Positions 44,130 to 52,688 of a DNA stretch of 64,000 nt are shown here, piece after piece. Where the stretch lies: positions 1 through 64,000 of the forward strand of contig DGPL01000029.1 in assembly GCA_002390425.1 (NCBI GenBank), read 5' to 3'. Each line of letters begins with the position of its first letter. Within the stretch, counting starts at the first letter, position 1. The position numbers were made by a program, and so were the translations under genes. The notes under the pieces were generated by a model that did not search any database, had not been told where the DNA came from, and saw only the letters and a list, made by a program, of their open reading frames with translations. This stretch comes from Kordiimonadaceae bacterium UBA4441 (GTDB lineage Bacteria; Pseudomonadota; Alphaproteobacteria; Sphingomonadales; Emcibacteraceae).

Positions 44130-45270
44130 TACTGTTGAGAATTATTGGGAGCAATCACAATTAGACGATTTTGTTAAGCACGCATCTAAAGATGCTAGAG
44201 AAAATTTTATATCGTGTTTTTCAGATTATCATAATATAGAAAACACAAAAATTGAATTGCATTCCAGTGGATCCAATGCACTAGAAACTCTTTTAAAGAA
44301 AAGAAATGATGATCGAACAACAGTGCTAGTATCAGCTTTTACATGTAATAAAGTAAAAAATGCTATAATTAAAAGTGGGTATAAAATTAGCACTTATGAT
44401 TTTTCTGGAATGCCCGGCAAAATTGATTGGTCAGAAGTTTCCGAATTAATCCATGATGATATTAGTATACTGATTGTAACTCATTTATTTGGAATTCCTG
44501 TAGATTTTTCAGATATTAAAGGCGACTGTGAAAAAAGTAACGTAAGTATAATCGAAGATTGTGCTCATACTTTAGGAGGCAAAATAGGTAATGAAATAGT
44601 TGGAACTATTGGTGATGCCGCAATATTTAGTTTTAATTATGATAAACCAATTTCATTATGTTGGGGTGGTATATCAATTGTAAATAATTCGGGTCAATTT
44701 ACGAGAAATGTAGTTTCAAATTATAACCTGTCAACAATAGAGGAAGAGTTGGAACAACTTCGTTTCCATAAAAAATGGTTGATAAAACGAATTCAAGGTC
44801 AAAAATATAGTGGTACGTTAATTTATCGTATCTATAAGAATATTTTTCATAGATATTGGAAAAATAAGCTGATGCCTTTAGAAACAATCGGCCTCATACA
44901 ATCAGAACTTGGGCAATGGTCTCTTTCAAATTTTGATAAAATAAAGAAAATTCGAAATTCGAATGCTGAATACATCTTAAGTCATTATAAAGGTGAATCT
45001 TGGTATATGTCCCCAGATATTGAACCCTCATTTTTGAAGCTAAAACTTGGCATTAAATCTAACAGAAAATTAGAAAATATAATTAATCAATTCAATGAAA
45101 ATGAAATTAGAGCAGGCGTATATAATTGGCCATATATTATTGAAGATAAGGAATCTTCTGAGCATTTGATTGCTAGGATGGCTAGTCAAAATTGGATTGA
45201 TGTTCCAATCCATCAAAATTTGTCTGAAAAAGACCTAGAGAAAATATGCAAAATACTTTCTGATATTTAA
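44122..45270 (+). CDS. DegT/DnrJ/EryC1/StrS-family aminotransferase
   Basis: 382 residues from ATG 44122, which overlaps the sulfotransferase stop by 8 bases; a frame extended to 44083 is less likely. Features: SSGSNALETLLKK for PLP phosphate binding, IIEDCAHTLGG, and FSFNYDKPISLCWGG with the lysine in the Schiff-base place. The usual T-x-GEGG after the lysine is altered to LCWGG, so it belongs to a divergent branch. Its sugar substrate is unknown. It converges on an acetyltransferase gene 10 bases away. Confidence 0.78.
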   Translation: MIDTVENYWEQSQLDDFVKHASKDARENFISCFSDYHNIENTKIELHSSGSNALETLLKKRNDDRTTVLVSAFTCNKVKNAIIKSGYKISTYDFSGMPGKIDWSEVSELIHDDISILIVTHLFGIPVDFSDIKGDCEKSNVSIIEDCAHTLGGKIGNEIVGTIGDAAIFSFNYDKPISLCWGGISIVNNSGQFTRNVVSNYNLSTIEEELEQLRFHKKWLIKRIQGQKYSGTLIYRIYKNIFHRYWKNKLMPLETIGLIQSELGQWSLSNFDKIKKIRNSNAEYILSHYKGESWYMSPDIEPSFLKLKLGIKSNRKLENIINQFNENEIRAGVYNWPYIIEDKESSEHLIARMASQNWIDVPIHQNLSEKDLEKICKILSDI

Positions 45271-45280
45271 ATCAAACTTG

Positions 45281-45823
45281 TTATTTTTCAGATGGAGCGT
45301 ATGGATTTATTGCTTGTATAACTTTCGCAGGTACTCCTCCAATGATTTGATTTCCGCTAGGGAAAGATTTATTTACTACGGCTCCTGCTGCAACTACTGT
45401 ATGATCTCCTAGCTCTACTCCTGGAAGTAATGTAGCATTAGCTGCTATCCAGCAATTAGCTCCTATAATAATTGGGGTAGTTTTAATATAGTTATTAAAG
45501 TTTTCAATATCATGATTCATTGAAATTAAAGAGACACGTGGCCCAATCCAAGTATTTTTTCCAATCAGTATCCCATTCCTTGCATCTATGTAACAGTTTA
45601 ATGATAATCCAGGGAATCTTGTTCCACGTTTTATCTTAGAGGGTTCTCTAATTTGAGAAGTCCAATGTACTGGCCAAGGTACATGAGCATTAATACGAAA
45701 TATTTTTTGAATAACCCCACATTTTAATGTCGTTAAAACCGGAATGTTTTCGGGTGTAGTTTTCAATTCAGGAAACACAAGCACGCACAATCGTTGAAGT
45801 ATAATTTTTATGATTTTTTTCAT
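45281..45823 (-). CDS. WcaF-like left-handed beta-helix acyltransferase
   Basis: 180 residues. Hexapeptide repeats cover about 80-165 (IDARNGILIGKNTWIGPRV, IIIGANCWIAANATLLPGV, LGDHTVVAAGAVV), ending with the acetyl-CoA-binding GNQIIGGVPAKVI. The N-terminus PWPVHWTSQIREPSKI is typical of the WcaF/NodL-related group that O-acetylates sugars during exopolysaccharide synthesis. It is the last gene of the leftward wbp operon, 63 bases after the flippase stop. Confidence 0.85.
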   Translation of the reverse strand: MKKIIKIILQRLCVLVFPELKTTPENIPVLTTLKCGVIQKIFRINAHVPWPVHWTSQIREPSKIKRGTRFPGLSLNCYIDARNGILIGKNTWIGPRVSLISMNHDIENFNNYIKTTPIIIGANCWIAANATLLPGVELGDHTVVAAGAVVNKSFPSGNQIIGGVPAKVIQAINPYAPSEK

Positions 45824-45886
45824 AATTCTTTCTACTTGTATTCCAGTAACCGGACTTCACTTTAACAAAGTTAATTTATATCTCAA

Positions 45887-47134
45887 TTAGTATGACAATT
45901 TATTATAGTGATTTTTTGCAACATTTATTACCATAAATATTTGAGTAATATAAATAATGCTCATAATTAGTGAATAACTAGACATTACTAATTTAAAATC
46001 TGAAACTATTAGCGAGCATAAATAAATACTTAACGTACTCATTAAGGCAAATATACATTGATAGTATAGGCCCCATTCATTTTTACCATAAATGGCAAAT
46101 CTACTCACGCTTCGTGCTATAAATGAAAAAATAGCAAAGGGTAATAATATATAAGCTAAAGCTACAGCTTCATTCCAATTTTCTCCCATAATTATGGCTA
46201 TGCCATTGTTATATAAGAATATCAGTATGAATGTAAAAGTGATTAACGACAATATTGCAGAGAGCTGAATATAGAAAATTACATTTTCTAAATACGGTTT
46301 ATTTTGAGCAATACGCTTAGTAACGTCTTGCGATAAAACTTTATTTATATTTGTTGAGATCAAAATGGCCGGAGCTAATATTAGTTTTCTGATAAGTAAA
46401 AAGTAACCTGCGTACTGCTCTCCAAAAAGGGATCGAATTAATAAGATGGGTATTTGATTTCCGAACGAATTTAAAGTACCGGCAGGTAAACTATATTTTG
46501 GGAATTTCTTATTTCTTGTTAGGAAATAGGATATTCTATTAAAGCTAATAGCATGAATGCCGCCTACAAGAGATCGAAATGTAAAAAGAAGATAAAAGAA
46601 AGCTGCTATTAGGTTCCCCAAAAGGTATCCATACCAAAGTCCCATTGTTGTATCGCTTAGAAGAATTTGTAATACGGCAATGGATGTTGTTTTTAAAATA
46701 GCAATATAAGCAATTATTTTGAAAGACTTTGTCCTAACAAGCCAGTTCATACTTATTTGTTCAAATGCTAATAAGGCGGTAATGGTTATATAGGTGATTA
46801 CTGGGAAATCTAGGTTTATTAAATGTAAATAACTGACAAAGGTCAGTAAAAGAAAAGCGACTAAAGTTAAGAATAGTAAAACTAACACAGATAAGGCGGA
46901 GGCAAGACTTGCCACCCTTTCTGTTTTTGGAAATATGACTGTTAATTCATATTTAAGGCCAATCATAACTGACATAATTGTACATATTGCTAATGCGGAT
47001 CCGAAAACACCAAAGCTATCGGGAGTATAAATACGTGCAAGAATAAAAGTAGAAATTATGCTGATTAATTGACTTAAGGCTGTCCCGGAAATAAGAGTGC
47101 TAATGTATTTAATTTTATCAGAGAGTATTATCAC
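45887..47134 (-). CDS. wzx: Wzx-type polysaccharide flippase
   Basis: 415 residues with about twelve membrane segments spread over the whole chain, as in the MOP/PST family. The N-terminal ILARIYTPDSFGVFGSALAI and the central segment FPKYSLPAGTLNSFGNQIPI with SLFGEQYAGYFLLIRKL are typical of Wzx proteins. It flips the undecaprenyl-linked repeat unit across the inner membrane for Wzy to polymerise. Two bases separate it from the upstream aminotransferase gene, showing one operon. Confidence 0.85.
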   Translation of the reverse strand: MIILSDKIKYISTLISGTALSQLISIISTFILARIYTPDSFGVFGSALAICTIMSVMIGLKYELTVIFPKTERVASLASALSVLVLLFLTLVAFLLLTFVSYLHLINLDFPVITYITITALLAFEQISMNWLVRTKSFKIIAYIAILKTTSIAVLQILLSDTTMGLWYGYLLGNLIAAFFYLLFTFRSLVGGIHAISFNRISYFLTRNKKFPKYSLPAGTLNSFGNQIPILLIRSLFGEQYAGYFLLIRKLILAPAILISTNINKVLSQDVTKRIAQNKPYLENVIFYIQLSAILSLITFTFILIFLYNNGIAIIMGENWNEAVALAYILLPFAIFSFIARSVSRFAIYGKNEWGLYYQCIFALMSTLSIYLCSLIVSDFKLVMSSYSLIMSIIYITQIFMVINVAKNHYNKLSY

Positions 47135-47136
47135 TT

Positions 47137-48216
47137 TTAGTTATCCATATACCCATGCATGGGTAAACTGAAGACGGATTTACTTAAACTTTCTGCTCTA
47201 GAGAATTCATCAGTAATATTTTCTAAACCTTTAAAAGCAGTTTGCTGATGCATACATGTTTCATAATAAATAACCGTTGGGACATCTTTTTCCTTATACT
47301 TTTTCATATAACTATCCCGATTTTCGGATTTTATTGTATACTGGGCCCAACTACTAGTGTAACCATCTGGTACATAAGGTGTGACAATATCATTATACAT
47401 GGATAATTCTTTATTATATTTTTCAGCGGCAATTTGTCGTGCAATAAGTTCATCTGGAAATGCGCTTAATTTCTCAAGTAAAATAGCAGCTTGAATGGTG
47501 TCTAGGCGACTATTCATTCCGATCCGGATATTGTCATATTTATCAGAGCCTTTGCCATGAACCCTTAAGGATCTGATGAGTTCGGCATGTTTATCGTTAT
47601 CCGTGAAAATAGCGCCACCATCACCATAACAGCCTAATGGTTTTGCTGGAAAAAAGCTGGTTGTTGCGATTGTACCGAATGAACCTGCCATTTGCCCGTT
47701 TATAGATCCACCAAACCCTTGTGCAGCATCTTCAATGATCATAAGTTGATATTTATCAGCAAGACTTTGAATTTCAGGATAATTGGCAGGTAGTCCGAAT
47801 AAGTCGACAGCCATAATGGCCTTTAAATTATATTTCCCCTTATCTTTAGCTTTTAATATATGCTTTTCTAGATCAACAGGACAAATGTTATAGGTAGTTA
47901 CATCAGCGTCTACAAAAATTGGAGTTGCACCAACAAAAGTAATGGCTTCCGCGCTTGCAAAGAAAGTGAAAGTAGGGCAAAAAACGGCATCTCCTGGCCC
48001 GATTTCCATGGCCATGAGAGCGAGTTGTAGGGCGTCTGTTCCATTGGCGCAACTGATAACGTGCTTGACGCCAACATAATCGGAGAGTATTTCTTCAAAT
48101 TCAAAAACTTCCGGCCCCATAATATATTTACCATGGTCCAGAACTGTTTGTATGCGAGCATCAATTTTGCTTTTTAAATGCTTATATTGCGCTTGTAAGT
48201 CGATAAATTGCATCAT
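47137..48216 (-). CDS. wbpE: WbpE-like DegT aminotransferase (UDP-2-acetamido-3-keto-glucuronate aminotransferase)
   Basis: 359 residues, the length of WbpE. Motifs: FIDLQAQYKHLKSKID and HGKYIMGPEVFEFE at the start, CANGTDALQLALMAM, IIEDAAQGFGGS, and SFFPAKPLGCYGDGGA with the PLP lysine. It transaminates the C3 keto group produced by WbpB. Order in the operon (wbpB, wbpD, wbpE) repeats that of the Pseudomonas B-band locus. It overlaps wbpD by four bases. C3 specificity is inferred from this context. Confidence 0.85.
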   Translation of the reverse strand: MMQFIDLQAQYKHLKSKIDARIQTVLDHGKYIMGPEVFEFEEILSDYVGVKHVISCANGTDALQLALMAMEIGPGDAVFCPTFTFFASAEAITFVGATPIFVDADVTTYNICPVDLEKHILKAKDKGKYNLKAIMAVDLFGLPANYPEIQSLADKYQLMIIEDAAQGFGGSINGQMAGSFGTIATTSFFPAKPLGCYGDGGAIFTDNDKHAELIRSLRVHGKGSDKYDNIRIGMNSRLDTIQAAILLEKLSAFPDELIARQIAAEKYNKELSMYNDIVTPYVPDGYTSSWAQYTIKSENRDSYMKKYKEKDVPTVIYYETCMHQQTAFKGLENITDEFSRAESLSKSVFSLPMHGYMDN

Positions 48217-48794
48217 TCCCCCTTGCTTAATGATGTGCCATCGAGAAGATAAACATCATTTGAATAGGGGCAAATAATTTTTTCATTTCCATTGAGCGGC
48301 AGATCGAGTTGTTCACCATATTCACTCATCCAGCCGATTTGTTTTGCGGGTACGCCCACCATAAGGGCATAAGGTTTTACATCTTTGTTGATAACTGCGC
48401 CTGCGCCAATAAATGCATATTCACCAATTGTAACGCCACAAACGATGGTGGCGTTTGCGCCTAATGTTGCTCCTTTTTTGACAAGAGTATTCTGATATTC
48501 GTCTTTGCGTTCAATACCTGATCTGGGGTTATAGACATTGGTAAAAACCATGCTTGGACCGCAAAAAACATCGTTTTCTAGTGTAACATTGTCATAGACA
48601 GATACATTGTTTTGAATTTTACAATTGTTTCCAATGGTAACTTTATTACCCACAAATACATTTTGTCCTAATGACACGCTTTTTCCAATAAATGCACCAC
48701 TACAAATATGCGCAAAATGCCATATTCTGGAACTTTCGCCTATTGTAGCGCCCTCATCTATTATGGCACTTTCATGTACATAATAATTTTTCAT
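48213..48794 (-). CDS. wbpD: WbpD-like UDP-3-amino-GlcNAcA N-acetyltransferase
   Basis: 193 residues of left-handed beta-helix. The start (YYVHESAIIDEGATIGESS), the segment SRIWHFAHI with the catalytic-type histidine, NVFVGNKVTIGNN, TNVYNPRSGIERKDE and GVPAKQIGWMSEYGEQL are close to WbpD/WlbB. It acetylates the 3-amino group from acetyl-CoA. It lies 2 bases after wbpB and overlaps wbpE. Confidence 0.88.
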   Translation of the reverse strand: MKNYYVHESAIIDEGATIGESSRIWHFAHICSGAFIGKSVSLGQNVFVGNKVTIGNNCKIQNNVSVYDNVTLENDVFCGPSMVFTNVYNPRSGIERKDEYQNTLVKKGATLGANATIVCGVTIGEYAFIGAGAVINKDVKPYALMVGVPAKQIGWMSEYGEQLDLPLNGNEKIICPYSNDVYLLDGTSLSKGE

Positions 48795-48796
48795 GG

Positions 48797-49747
48797 TTAA
48801 AATTTGTTCACAAATGGGTGAATTTCTGTTTTGTTGTTTGATATATTCTGGTTGCGAATTTGACTGACGATTTCTATGCTTTTTCTAGCTTCTTCAAGAC
48901 CGAATCCACCTCCGTTTAGAATGTCTTGGTAACTTAAAGTATGTAAGTCCGTAAAACCGCCTGAGAATTCAATTTCTTTGTTATCCACAGTAATCGATCG
49001 ATAAGTTCTCATGCCTGTTTCTTTAATATCATCTGGAATATAATCGTAATTAACTGATAGGAACCAACGAACTCTTGCATGTTCAAACTCTAGATACCCA
49101 GCGTTCGCATCAGCCTGTTTTAAATGTGCTTCATTGAATTTGAGATCACCAAAGATCCAGCCTAGCATGTCATAAAAATGGACACCTATATTGGTTGCAA
49201 TACCTCCAGATTTTTCTTCAAACCCCTTCCAAGAAGTGAAATACCAATGACCTCTACTTGTTAGATATGTTAGGTCGACATCAAAAACTTTGTCGGGATT
49301 GCGAGCGATTTCATTCGAGACGAATTTTTTTAATTCTATGATGCTAGGGTGAAGTCTTAATTGGAGAATATTATATATATTTTTACCAGTTTCTTCCTGA
49401 ACAATTTTTAGAGCATCTATATTGTGAGGATTTAGCACAAGGGGTTTTTCGCAGATTGCATGAGCATCGTGGCGTAGGGCAAAACGGATATGGCTGTCAT
49501 GTAAATAATTGGGCGAAGCAATACTTACATAATCTATTTTTGTACCTTTTCTTTTTAGCAGATCGATATGACGATCAAAACGCTCGTATTCTACAAAGAA
49601 GTCAGCTTCTGGAAAATGACTATCAATTATCCCAACAGAATCGTTTTTGTCTAATGCTGCTACTAGTTTATTGCCCGTTTCTAAAATTGCTTTCATGTGA
49701 CGTGGTGCGATATAACCTGCTGCACCGATTAAGGCAAAATTTTTCAT
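48797..49747 (-). CDS. wbpB: WbpB-like Gfo/Idh/MocA oxidoreductase (UDP-GlcNAcA 3-dehydrogenase)
   Basis: 316 residues. The N-terminal NAD-binding loop is NFALIGAAGYIAPRHM, followed by IASPNYLHDSHI and the CEKPL motif; the C-terminal domain has LTYLTSRGHWYF and GGIATNIGVHFYDML, typical of WbpB/WlbA. It oxidises C3 of UDP-GlcNAc uronic acid with NAD regenerated through 2-oxoglutarate in known relatives. It comes 19 bases after cysNC, with a purine-rich AAAGAGAAAAAA stretch before the ATG. Confidence 0.87.
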   Translation of the reverse strand: MKNFALIGAAGYIAPRHMKAILETGNKLVAALDKNDSVGIIDSHFPEADFFVEYERFDRHIDLLKRKGTKIDYVSIASPNYLHDSHIRFALRHDAHAICEKPLVLNPHNIDALKIVQEETGKNIYNILQLRLHPSIIELKKFVSNEIARNPDKVFDVDLTYLTSRGHWYFTSWKGFEEKSGGIATNIGVHFYDMLGWIFGDLKFNEAHLKQADANAGYLEFEHARVRWFLSVNYDYIPDDIKETGMRTYRSITVDNKEIEFSGGFTDLHTLSYQDILNGGGFGLEEARKSIEIVSQIRNQNISNNKTEIHPFVNKF

Positions 49748-49766
49748 TTTTTTTCTCTTTTATCAA

Positions 49767-51653
49767 TTAAGATACTAATTTTTGAACAATATATTCAGCG
49801 GCTTCTTCAGCTGTATTATCTAAGGTGTTAACATGTATTTCAGCAGTTTTAGGAATTTCATAAGGGCTATCAATACCAGTAAAATTCTTAAGGTTACCTG
49901 AACGAGCTTTTTTATACAGGCCTTTAATGTCTCTTTCTTCACATATTTCGAGTGGTGTATCTACGAAAATTTCTATAAATTCATCTTTATCCATCATTTG
50001 GCGAACCATTTGGCGTTCAGCGCGAAAAGGAGAGATGAAGGCAGTAAGAACAATTAATCCTGCATCAACCATTAACTTTGAAACTTCGCCAATACGTCGG
50101 ATATTTTCAACCCTATCTACATCAGTAAAGCCTAAGTCTTTGTTAAGTCCATGTCGTACGTTATCGCCATCGAGTAAATAAGTATGCCTACCAGTCGCAT
50201 GGAGTTTCTTTTCTACTAAATTGGCAATCGTTGATTTTCCAGAACCCGAAAGGCCTGTAAACCATAAGATTTTAGCTTTTTGGTGTTTCTGTTCAGATCT
50301 ACTTTTTTTATCAACATCAACGGCTTGCCAGTGAACGTTGCTCGCTCTTCGTAATCCAAACTTTATCATTCCGCAGGCCACTGTGGAATTTGTAAATTTA
50401 TCAATAATGATAAAACTTCCCATTGATTTATTTTCAGTGTAAGGATCATAAGCGATTGATTGATTGAGGCTAATGTTTATGAGCCCTACTTCGTTTAGTT
50501 CGAGCGTTTTACCACTTTCATGTTCTAAGGAGTTAACGTTTATTTTGTGTTTTAGTTCGGTTACGACGCCTTCAGTGGTTTGATTATTAGTTTTTATTAA
50601 GTAAGGACGGCCTGGAAGTAAATGCTCTTCGTGCATCCATATAACATGGGCTTGAAATTGATCAGTTGTTTCGGGACGCTCGTTTATTTTTGCGATGACA
50701 TCTCCTCGAGATATATCAATTTCATCTTCTAGGCATATTGTTATTGCCTCACCAAATGTAGCATGATTTTTTTCACCACTTGTACCTAATATTCCTTTTA
50801 CTGTACTTGTTTTTGCATTTGGTAAGGCCACTATCTCATCGCCGACGGCGATATTTCCCGCCGAAACTGTTCCGCTAAAACCTCTAAAGTCAAGGTTAGG
50901 ACGATTAACCCATTGGACGGGCAACCGAAATGGTGCGCTTACATTTTGCTCTTCAATTTGAACTGTTTCTAAATGCTCCATAAGCATTGGGCCATTATAC
51001 CAATCTGTTTTTTCAGATTTTTCAATAATGTTATCCCCTCCTAAAGCGGATACAGGAATAGATACAATGTTATGAAACCCTAACTTATTAGCAAAGTTGC
51101 GATAGTTTTTATCAATTTCTTCGAAAATATTTTGATCGAATTCGATCAAATCCATCTTATTAATAGCTAACACGACATGCTTGATTCCGAGTAAACTAAT
51201 AATGAAACTATGGCGTTTTGTTTGCGTTAGAATACCTTTACGAGCATCAATCATAAGAATGGCTAAGTCAGCTGTTGAAGCCCCCGTTGCCATATTTCTT
51301 GTATATTGTTCGTGACCTGGTGTGTCAGCGACTATGAATTTTCTTTTATCTGTTGAAAAATAACGATAGGCAACATCAATTGTGATACCTTGTTCACGTT
51401 CAGCAGCTAAACCATCGACAAGCAATGCAAAATCAATATTTTGGCCTTGAGTGCCAACTTTTTTACTATCTTTTTCAAGTGCAGAAAGCTGGTCTTCAAA
51501 AATCATCTTACTATCGTATAAAAGACGCCCGATAAGAGTAGATTTGCCGTCATCAACTGATCCACAAGTGATAAAACGAATAAAACCCTTCTCAGCATGA
51601 GATTTAAGATAGGCTGAAATATCTTTTTCGATAAGATCCGACTGATGCGACAC
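49767..51653 (-). CDS. cysN: Bifunctional sulfate adenylyltransferase subunit 1 / adenylylsulfate kinase (CysN-CysC, NodQ-like)
   Basis: 628 residues in two parts. An EF-Tu-like GTPase at 22-440 has GSVDDGKST (31-39), DTPGHEQYTRNMATGAS and NKMDLIEF; the APS kinase starts near 460 with P-loop GLSGSGKST (467-475), DGDNVRHGLNKDLGF and ISPFRAER. It forms APS with CysD, driven by GTP, and then phosphorylates APS to PAPS in the cytoplasm. The kinase fusion is typical of PAPS supply and is the same as in NodQ. Lies inside a polysaccharide operon, between wbpB and cysD, which suggests PAPS for the sulfotransferase encoded in the locus. Confidence 0.93.
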   Translation of the reverse strand: MSHQSDLIEKDISAYLKSHAEKGFIRFITCGSVDDGKSTLIGRLLYDSKMIFEDQLSALEKDSKKVGTQGQNIDFALLVDGLAAEREQGITIDVAYRYFSTDKRKFIVADTPGHEQYTRNMATGASTADLAILMIDARKGILTQTKRHSFIISLLGIKHVVLAINKMDLIEFDQNIFEEIDKNYRNFANKLGFHNIVSIPVSALGGDNIIEKSEKTDWYNGPMLMEHLETVQIEEQNVSAPFRLPVQWVNRPNLDFRGFSGTVSAGNIAVGDEIVALPNAKTSTVKGILGTSGEKNHATFGEAITICLEDEIDISRGDVIAKINERPETTDQFQAHVIWMHEEHLLPGRPYLIKTNNQTTEGVVTELKHKINVNSLEHESGKTLELNEVGLINISLNQSIAYDPYTENKSMGSFIIIDKFTNSTVACGMIKFGLRRASNVHWQAVDVDKKSRSEQKHQKAKILWFTGLSGSGKSTIANLVEKKLHATGRHTYLLDGDNVRHGLNKDLGFTDVDRVENIRRIGEVSKLMVDAGLIVLTAFISPFRAERQMVRQMMDKDEFIEIFVDTPLEICEERDIKGLYKKARSGNLKNFTGIDSPYEIPKTAEIHVNTLDNTAEEAAEYIVQKLVS

Positions 51654-52552
51654 TAGAAGTAGCCCTCTTGCTTTTTTTGTTCCATAGAAGCACCCGTATC
51701 TTGATCTATTACACGCCCTTGCCTTTCGGATGTTCTCGTTAAAAGCATTTCTTGGATAATTTCTTCAATGGTTGTCGCCTCGCTTTCTACGGCGCCCGTC
51801 AATGGATAACAGCCAAGGGTGCGAAACCTTATCATTTTATGCATAATCTCTTCATTTTCATCCAGAGGAATTCTTTCATCGTCTACCATAATTAATTGAC
51901 CGTCACGTTCGACGACAGGCCTTTTTGCAGCAAGATATAATGGGACTATAGGGATGTTTTCTAAGTGAATATATTGCCATATATCCAACTCGGTCCAATT
52001 TGATAATGGAAATACTCTTACACTTTCATCTTTATTAATACGAGTATTATAAATATTCCATAGTTCTGGTCTTTGGTTTTTAGGATCCCAACGATGTGTT
52101 TCAGATCGAAAAGAGAATATTCTTTCCTTTGCTCGCGACTTTTCTTCGTCACGCCGAGCCCCCCCAAATGCAGCATCAAATCGGTGCTTATTTAAAGCTT
52201 GCTTGAGTGCTATAGTTTTCATTATTTCGGTGTGATTAGCAGATCCATGGGTAAATGGACCAACGCCCTCTTTTAAACCGTCCTGATTAATATGAACCAG
52301 TAAATTTAAATCATGATGTTTAGCCATTTGATTACGAAATTCGATCATTTCTTTAAATTTCCATGTTGTATCAACATGGAGAACTGGGAACGGGAGAGTT
52401 CCAGGTGCAAACGCCTTTAAGGCAAGATGGAGCATAACCGCACTATCTTTTCCAATGCTATATAACATGACAGGGTTAGAGCTTGTAGAAGCGACTTCAC
52501 GAATAATATGAATGCTTTCAGCTTCTAGACGTTCTAAATGACTTAAGGACAT
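51653..52552 (-). CDS. cysD: Sulfate adenylyltransferase subunit 2 (CysD)
   Basis: 299 residues, usual CysD length. The PP-loop SIGKDSAVMLHL (32-43), HVDTTWKFKEM, GARRDEEKSRAKERIFS and the C-terminal RTSERQGRVIDQD are all family hallmarks. It forms adenylylsulfate from sulfate and ATP together with CysN. Its stop overlaps the cysNC start by one base. No sulfite or APS reductase genes are nearby, again favouring PAPS for sulfation over cysteine synthesis. Confidence 0.94.
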   Translation of the reverse strand: MSLSHLERLEAESIHIIREVASTSSNPVMLYSIGKDSAVMLHLALKAFAPGTLPFPVLHVDTTWKFKEMIEFRNQMAKHHDLNLLVHINQDGLKEGVGPFTHGSANHTEIMKTIALKQALNKHRFDAAFGGARRDEEKSRAKERIFSFRSETHRWDPKNQRPELWNIYNTRINKDESVRVFPLSNWTELDIWQYIHLENIPIVPLYLAAKRPVVERDGQLIMVDDERIPLDENEEIMHKMIRFRTLGCYPLTGAVESEATTIEEIIQEMLLTRTSERQGRVIDQDTGASMEQKKQEGYF

Positions 52553-52688
52553 GTTTCATTTTCTTCCGCGTAAAAACATTTCGATCTTGGTTAATACTCG
52601 TTATTAGTACGATTTATAAAATTATAAATCCATATAATTATGCTACTTTTTGAGAAAGTGATAATGTAAATAATATCAGATAATTACA

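Noticed and set aside
49767..52552. Nodulation genes nodP/nodQ
   Set aside because: The fusion is the same, but no nodABC-type genes are present and the setting is a Wzx/Wzy polysaccharide locus.
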